The notes under the pieces: generated by a model | Databases searched by the model: none | Seen by the model: only the letters and a program-made list of their open reading frames with translations | Told to the model about the DNA's origin: nothing | Shown: in pieces, positions 60,947 to 64,000 of the stretch | How positions within the stretch are numbered: the first letter of the stretch is position 1 | How the letters are laid out: every line of letters starts with the position of its first letter | Assembly (NCBI RefSeq): GCF_900102615.1 | Contig: NZ_FMYV01000002.1 | Location: 124,001-188,000, forward strand | Direction: 5' to 3' | DNA from: Geotoga petraea | Lineage (GTDB): Bacteria; Thermotogota; Thermotogae; Petrotogales; Petrotogaceae | Length of the DNA: 64,000 nt | Translations under genes and position numbers: made by a program

Positions 60947-62833
60947 CTAATATAACTCCTTAATCATTTTTGTTAAGCTGTCTACATCCAAACTATTTTG
61001 CTTTTGAATTAGCTTAGAAGAACCTGATGCAGCATAATCTTTATAACCAAGATTAATAAAATCTTTAACAGATACATTATTTTTAACTATAGTTTTTGAT
61101 AATTCATTTGCAATTCCATTTTCTAAATTATGATCTTCAAGTGTAATGATTATTTTATCTTTTAGAAATGGAAGAATTTTCTCTTCATCATAGTCTAAAG
61201 GAGTTGGAACTCCAATAACATTAATATTTATATTTTCCTTTCTTAGATTGTCTGCGGTTTTTACAGCGTTATTTGTATAAGTACCATATGTAATTATTGT
61301 AATATCTTCTCCATTTCTTAAAACATCTATATCTCCATAATTAAATTCGTAATTCTCTCCATAAAAGATATCTCCGTTTTCATCTAATATGATATCTAAT
61401 TTTGATCTACCCATTGTTATAATGATGTTCCCATCTGTGGAAGCTGCATATCTTACAACTTTATCAGTTTGATTTGGATCATTTGGAACTATGAGTTTGG
61501 TGTTGTATAAACTTCTTGTTAGTCCTATATAGTTAACTTCTTGATGGGTTTTACCATCTTCTCCAACATCTGTTCCTGAATGTGTAATCGCTGTTTTCAA
61601 ATTAGTATGATTAATATCATTTAACCTTTGTTGGTTAAATGGCTCGTCTAAACCAAAAACACCAAAATCAGCAAAAAACGTTAAAACACCAGAAGTTGAC
61701 AATGCGCCTGCAATTGTTGCGGCGTTGTGTTCTTGAATTCCAATTTGGATGTACCCTTCTGGATTAACTTCTTTAAAAGCTGCCAATTTTACAGAAGGAA
61801 AAAGATCACAGTCTAAAGCAGCAATAGGAAATTTATTTTTATTTTCTTTTGCTAAATCTGCTAATGCATTACCAAAAGCAGATCTATTATCAATTTTTTT
61901 ATCTTTGGGATAAATTCTTGGTTTCCCTTTTTCAACATCCAATTTTATATTTGGATAGCTAACTTTAGTTTTTGTTAAATCAAGGTTCTCTCTCATTTTT
62001 CTATATTTCTCGATATCATTTTCAATGTTTAATTCTTTTAATGCTTTGTCTAATTCATCATCGGATAAAGGCGAACCATGATATTCATGCCTATTTTTCA
62101 TGAATGAAACCCCTTTACCAATTATAGTTGAAGCAATAATGACTGTTGGCCCCATTTTATTATTTTCTGCAATCTCTAATGCTTCATTAATTTGAATTAA
62201 ATTGTGGCCATCTATTTCTAAAACATTCCATCCAGCAGATTTATATTCTTCCTTTATATTTACAGGAAGAACGTCTCTCGCTCTACCAGAAATTTGAATA
62301 TCATTGTAATCGACCAAAACAATTAAATTATTTAAATTTTCTTTTTTTGCAGTTCTTCTGGCTTCTGAAATCTGGCCTTTAGGACTTTCTCCATCGCTGG
62401 AAAAAACATAAACTTTTGAATCTTCATTTTTCATCTTAGCAGCCAATGCAAAGCCAACACCAGCTGATAAACCTTGACCAAGATTTCCAGTGGACCATTC
62501 AATGCCTGGTATTCCCCTTGTTACATGTCCCTCAAAAATTGAACCAGGATGTCTAAATCCTGAAATAACGTCATCTATAGCAAAAAAGCCTAACCTCGCT
62601 AAAGAAGAATAAACACCAGGAGAAGTATGACCATGAGAGACAACTGTTTTATCTCTTTTTTCATCAAAGGGGTTCTTTGGGTCAATATTTGCTCTATTAA
62701 AAACAGAAAGGTATAATTCTATTGATGACATTGAGCCACCTGGGTGGCCAGAAGAAGCTACCGATGTCATTTTTAAAATATCCCCTCTACATAATCTTGC
62801 TAATTCTTTTAATTCACTTAAGCTATTTTTCAA
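60947..62833 (-). CDS. tkt: Transketolase
   Basis: Thiamine-diphosphate enzyme of the non-oxidative pentose phosphate pathway. 628 residues in one chain. SSGHPGGSMSS, EWSTGNLGQGLSAGVGFALA, the ThDP motif SSDGESPKGQISEARR...VDYNDIQISG, and FADFGVFGLDEPFNQQRLNDINHTN with the catalytic-site residues of the Pyr domain. TTG start at 62833 after GGAGGTG. RicT lies 18 bases upstream. Confidence 0.94.
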   Translation of the reverse strand: MKNSLSELKELARLCRGDILKMTSVASSGHPGGSMSSIELYLSVFNRANIDPKNPFDEKRDKTVVSHGHTSPGVYSSLARLGFFAIDDVISGFRHPGSIFEGHVTRGIPGIEWSTGNLGQGLSAGVGFALAAKMKNEDSKVYVFSSDGESPKGQISEARRTAKKENLNNLIVLVDYNDIQISGRARDVLPVNIKEEYKSAGWNVLEIDGHNLIQINEALEIAENNKMGPTVIIASTIIGKGVSFMKNRHEYHGSPLSDDELDKALKELNIENDIEKYRKMRENLDLTKTKVSYPNIKLDVEKGKPRIYPKDKKIDNRSAFGNALADLAKENKNKFPIAALDCDLFPSVKLAAFKEVNPEGYIQIGIQEHNAATIAGALSTSGVLTFFADFGVFGLDEPFNQQRLNDINHTNLKTAITHSGTDVGEDGKTHQEVNYIGLTRSLYNTKLIVPNDPNQTDKVVRYAASTDGNIIITMGRSKLDIILDENGDIFYGENYEFNYGDIDVLRNGEDITIITYGTYTNNAVKTADNLRKENININVIGVPTPLDYDEEKILPFLKDKIIITLEDHNLENGIANELSKTIVKNNVSVKDFINLGYKDYAASGSSKLIQKQNSLDVDSLTKMIKELY

Positions 62834-62851
62834 TCAAAACACCTCCAATTT

Positions 62852-63697
62852 TTATTCTTTTACTATTTTTTCATCTAAATTATTAAAATACTGAAAAGGG
62901 ACTTTTATCAATATTGGCTGGTTTTCTTCAATAATTTGAAGAGTAACCTCTTTCAAAAAAACATTTACAGTTATTACTTTAGCAGGTTTATTGTCATATT
63001 CAATAGTTGAGTTTTCGTTCGGAACATTTCTCAACACTTCTTCATAAAACTCATTTTCATATTTTAAACAACATAATAATTTTCCGCATCTTCCAGATAT
63101 TTTTGCAGTATTAATCATCATTTGTTGAGTTTTAGCAAGTTCCATCTTAATTGATGAAAATTCCCTTAAGAATCTGGCACAACAAGCTACTTGTCCACAA
63201 AGCCCTAATGAACCTTTCATTTTAACTTCATCTCTAATGCCAACTTGTCTAAGCTCTATTCTTACTTTGTACTTTTTAGCAAGTATCTTAACCAATTCTC
63301 TAAAATCAACCCTTGAATCTGCACCGAAGAAGATGATCAATTTTGATTTATCAAATGTATATTTTGCTTTTAAAACTCTCATTTGTAAATTAAGTTCTTC
63401 TGATTTTTCTTGGGTGAATTTCTTAACCTCATTTGCGTCTTTCAAAATATTTTCATGAATTTCTTTATCTTCTTCAGTTAGCTTTCTTATTATAGGAGTT
63501 GGTTCATCATCTAAATCATCAAAATTTCTTTCTTTTAAAGGAGCTATAATCTTTCCAACTTCAAGACCTAAATCAGAGTTTACCAAAACAAGATCATTGA
63601 TATTGTATTCGTCTTCAGGTCCATTAGGTTGAAAAAAATACATTTTATCTTTCTTCATAAGCTCTACACCATAAACATTTATTTTCAATTCAGGCAT
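62852..63697 (-). CDS. ricT: PSP1-domain protein RicT (YaaT)
   Basis: 281 residues. In Bacillus RicT joins RicA and RicF in an iron-sulfur complex that stimulates RNase Y maturation of mRNAs. Recognisable VLKAKYTFDKSKLIIFFGADSRVDFRELVKILA, IGIRDEVK-like stretch (VGIRDEVKMKGSLGLCGQVACCARFL) and KISGRCGKLLCCLKYE, whose cysteines bind the cluster. It follows the partial holB-like gene by 12 bases, the same order as in many Firmicutes. SD GGAGG. Confidence 0.93.
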   Translation of the reverse strand: MPELKINVYGVELMKKDKMYFFQPNGPEDEYNINDLVLVNSDLGLEVGKIIAPLKERNFDDLDDEPTPIIRKLTEEDKEIHENILKDANEVKKFTQEKSEELNLQMRVLKAKYTFDKSKLIIFFGADSRVDFRELVKILAKKYKVRIELRQVGIRDEVKMKGSLGLCGQVACCARFLREFSSIKMELAKTQQMMINTAKISGRCGKLLCCLKYENEFYEEVLRNVPNENSTIEYDNKPAKVITVNVFLKEVTLQIIEENQPILIKVPFQYFNNLDEKIVKE

Positions 63698-63709
63698 TTT
63701 TTGTTCCTC

Positions 63710-64000
63710 CTAATTTTTTGAGTAGGTTTCTTTTATTCTTATGAAATGTGTAATAACTTCCAAAGTAAAATTGTGATTTGATACCGAAGAGTTAATAATC
63801 TTGTTATTATATTCAAAAGTATCAAATAATAATTCTAAATCAATTTTATAATCTTCTATTCCAAAGAATTCAATCAAATCATAATTATACATAAATTTCC
63901 ATTTGTTTGTCATTTTTGAAATTAAAGAATCGTGGATTAAAATATTAGATAAAAGCGATATCATTTTTAAAAATTCTATTGGATTATCTAAAGAATTCTT
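63710..64000 (-). CDS. holB: C-terminal part of probable DNA polymerase III delta-prime subunit, cut by window edge
   Basis: The frame is open to the window edge: 12 further codons lie upstream of the ATG at 63964 with no stop, so that ATG is probably internal. The visible 96 residues are helical and end NHNFTLEVITHFIRIKE, the style of the clamp-loader delta-prime C-terminus (NxNxxLxLE.L). The assignment rests mainly on the common holB-ricT gene order. Confidence 0.5.
   Translation of the reverse strand, partial: KNSLDNPIEFLKMISLLSNILIHDSLISKMTNKWKFMYNYDLIEFFGIEDYKIDLELLFDTFEYNNKIINSSVSNHNFTLEVITHFIRIKETYSKN

Noticed and set aside
63962-63964. ATG as the true start of the last gene
   Set aside because: No SD upstream and the frame stays open to the edge, so it is more likely internal to a longer gene.
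1-64000. tRNA, rRNA or insertion sequences
   Set aside because: Spacers were read for cloverleaf-like GC-rich stretches, transposase motifs and terminal inverted repeats; none was convincing.

Overview
The window is a contiguous, gene-dense, very AT-rich bacterial chromosome segment with short spacers and strong GGAGG/GGTGAT ribosome binding sites. The gene set (PPi-type phosphofructokinase, M42 peptidase, MalK-type ATPase, single-chain transketolase, flagellar FliJ, toga-style exported proteins, GTG/TTG starts) and the protein style suggest a Thermotogota member of the Petrotogales (Geotoga/Oceanotoga-like). This is inferred from gene content, not from a search. No rRNA, tRNA, IS element or CRISPR array was seen. 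Both ends cut a gene: an HD-GYP protein at the left edge and probably the DNA polymerase III delta-prime subunit (holB) at the right.

Layout. 1-3.8 kb: HD-GYP sensor, then trpB behind a classical Trp-codon leader-peptide attenuator, then a YgjP-like metalloprotease. 3.8-10.1 kb (minus): exported or envelope proteins, two alpha/beta hydrolases, a membrane-anchored C92-like peptidase and a methyltransferase. 10.1-12 kb: DUF362 ferredoxin-like protein and a short PfkB kinase. 12.2-23.0 kb: a ten-gene co-directional operon holding a KASIII-like synthase, SDR dehydrogenase, CoA-transferase, thiolase, a complete Liv-type ABC importer whose second permease is fused to an alpha/beta hydrolase, and a double TetR regulator. 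A convergent stand-alone hydrolase follows. 24-27.8 kb: FliK-like protein, RpiR regulator and two small genes, flanked by an imperfect direct repeat. 27.9-33.6 kb: GlgX, Fhs, a degenerate FolD and an M42 peptidase. 33.6-39.3 kb: NadE, tyrosine recombinase, DMT exporter, phosphosugar mutase, PatB/MalY. 39.4-43.9 kb: pseudouridine catabolism (PsuK, PsuG), a B12-binding sensor-like protein and an FtsX/LolD-type ABC pair. 43.9-44.6 kb: an unusual 610-base AT-rich spacer with palindromes. 44.6-47.5 kb: TetR regulator, THUMP RNA methyltransferase, PBP4-type peptidase. 47.5-54.7 kb (minus): PPi-PFK, a lone Cas6, a YefM-like antitoxin in front of the MalK ATPase, a coiled-coil protein, a B12-binding radical SAM protein, CoaX and Sua5. 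54.9-56.3 kb: glutamine synthetase. 56.3-64 kb (minus): FliJ, a PAS-PAS-AAA-Fis regulator without a GAFTGA loop, two radical SAM proteins, RNase III, transketolase, RicT and partial HolB.

Best candidate for an undescribed system: the 12.2-23.8 kb module. Its gene order fits import of a short acyl or hydroxyacyl compound, hydrolysis at the cytoplasmic mouth of the importer by the fused hydrolase, oxidation by the SDR, CoA transfer and thiolysis to acetyl-CoA, under a two-DNA-binding-domain TetR protein. The substrate is a guess. Other notable points are the trp attenuator with two stacked terminators, a FolD whose catalytic Lys, Gln and Asp positions are all changed, and an orphan YefM whose palindrome covers the -10 box of a yefM-malK transcript.
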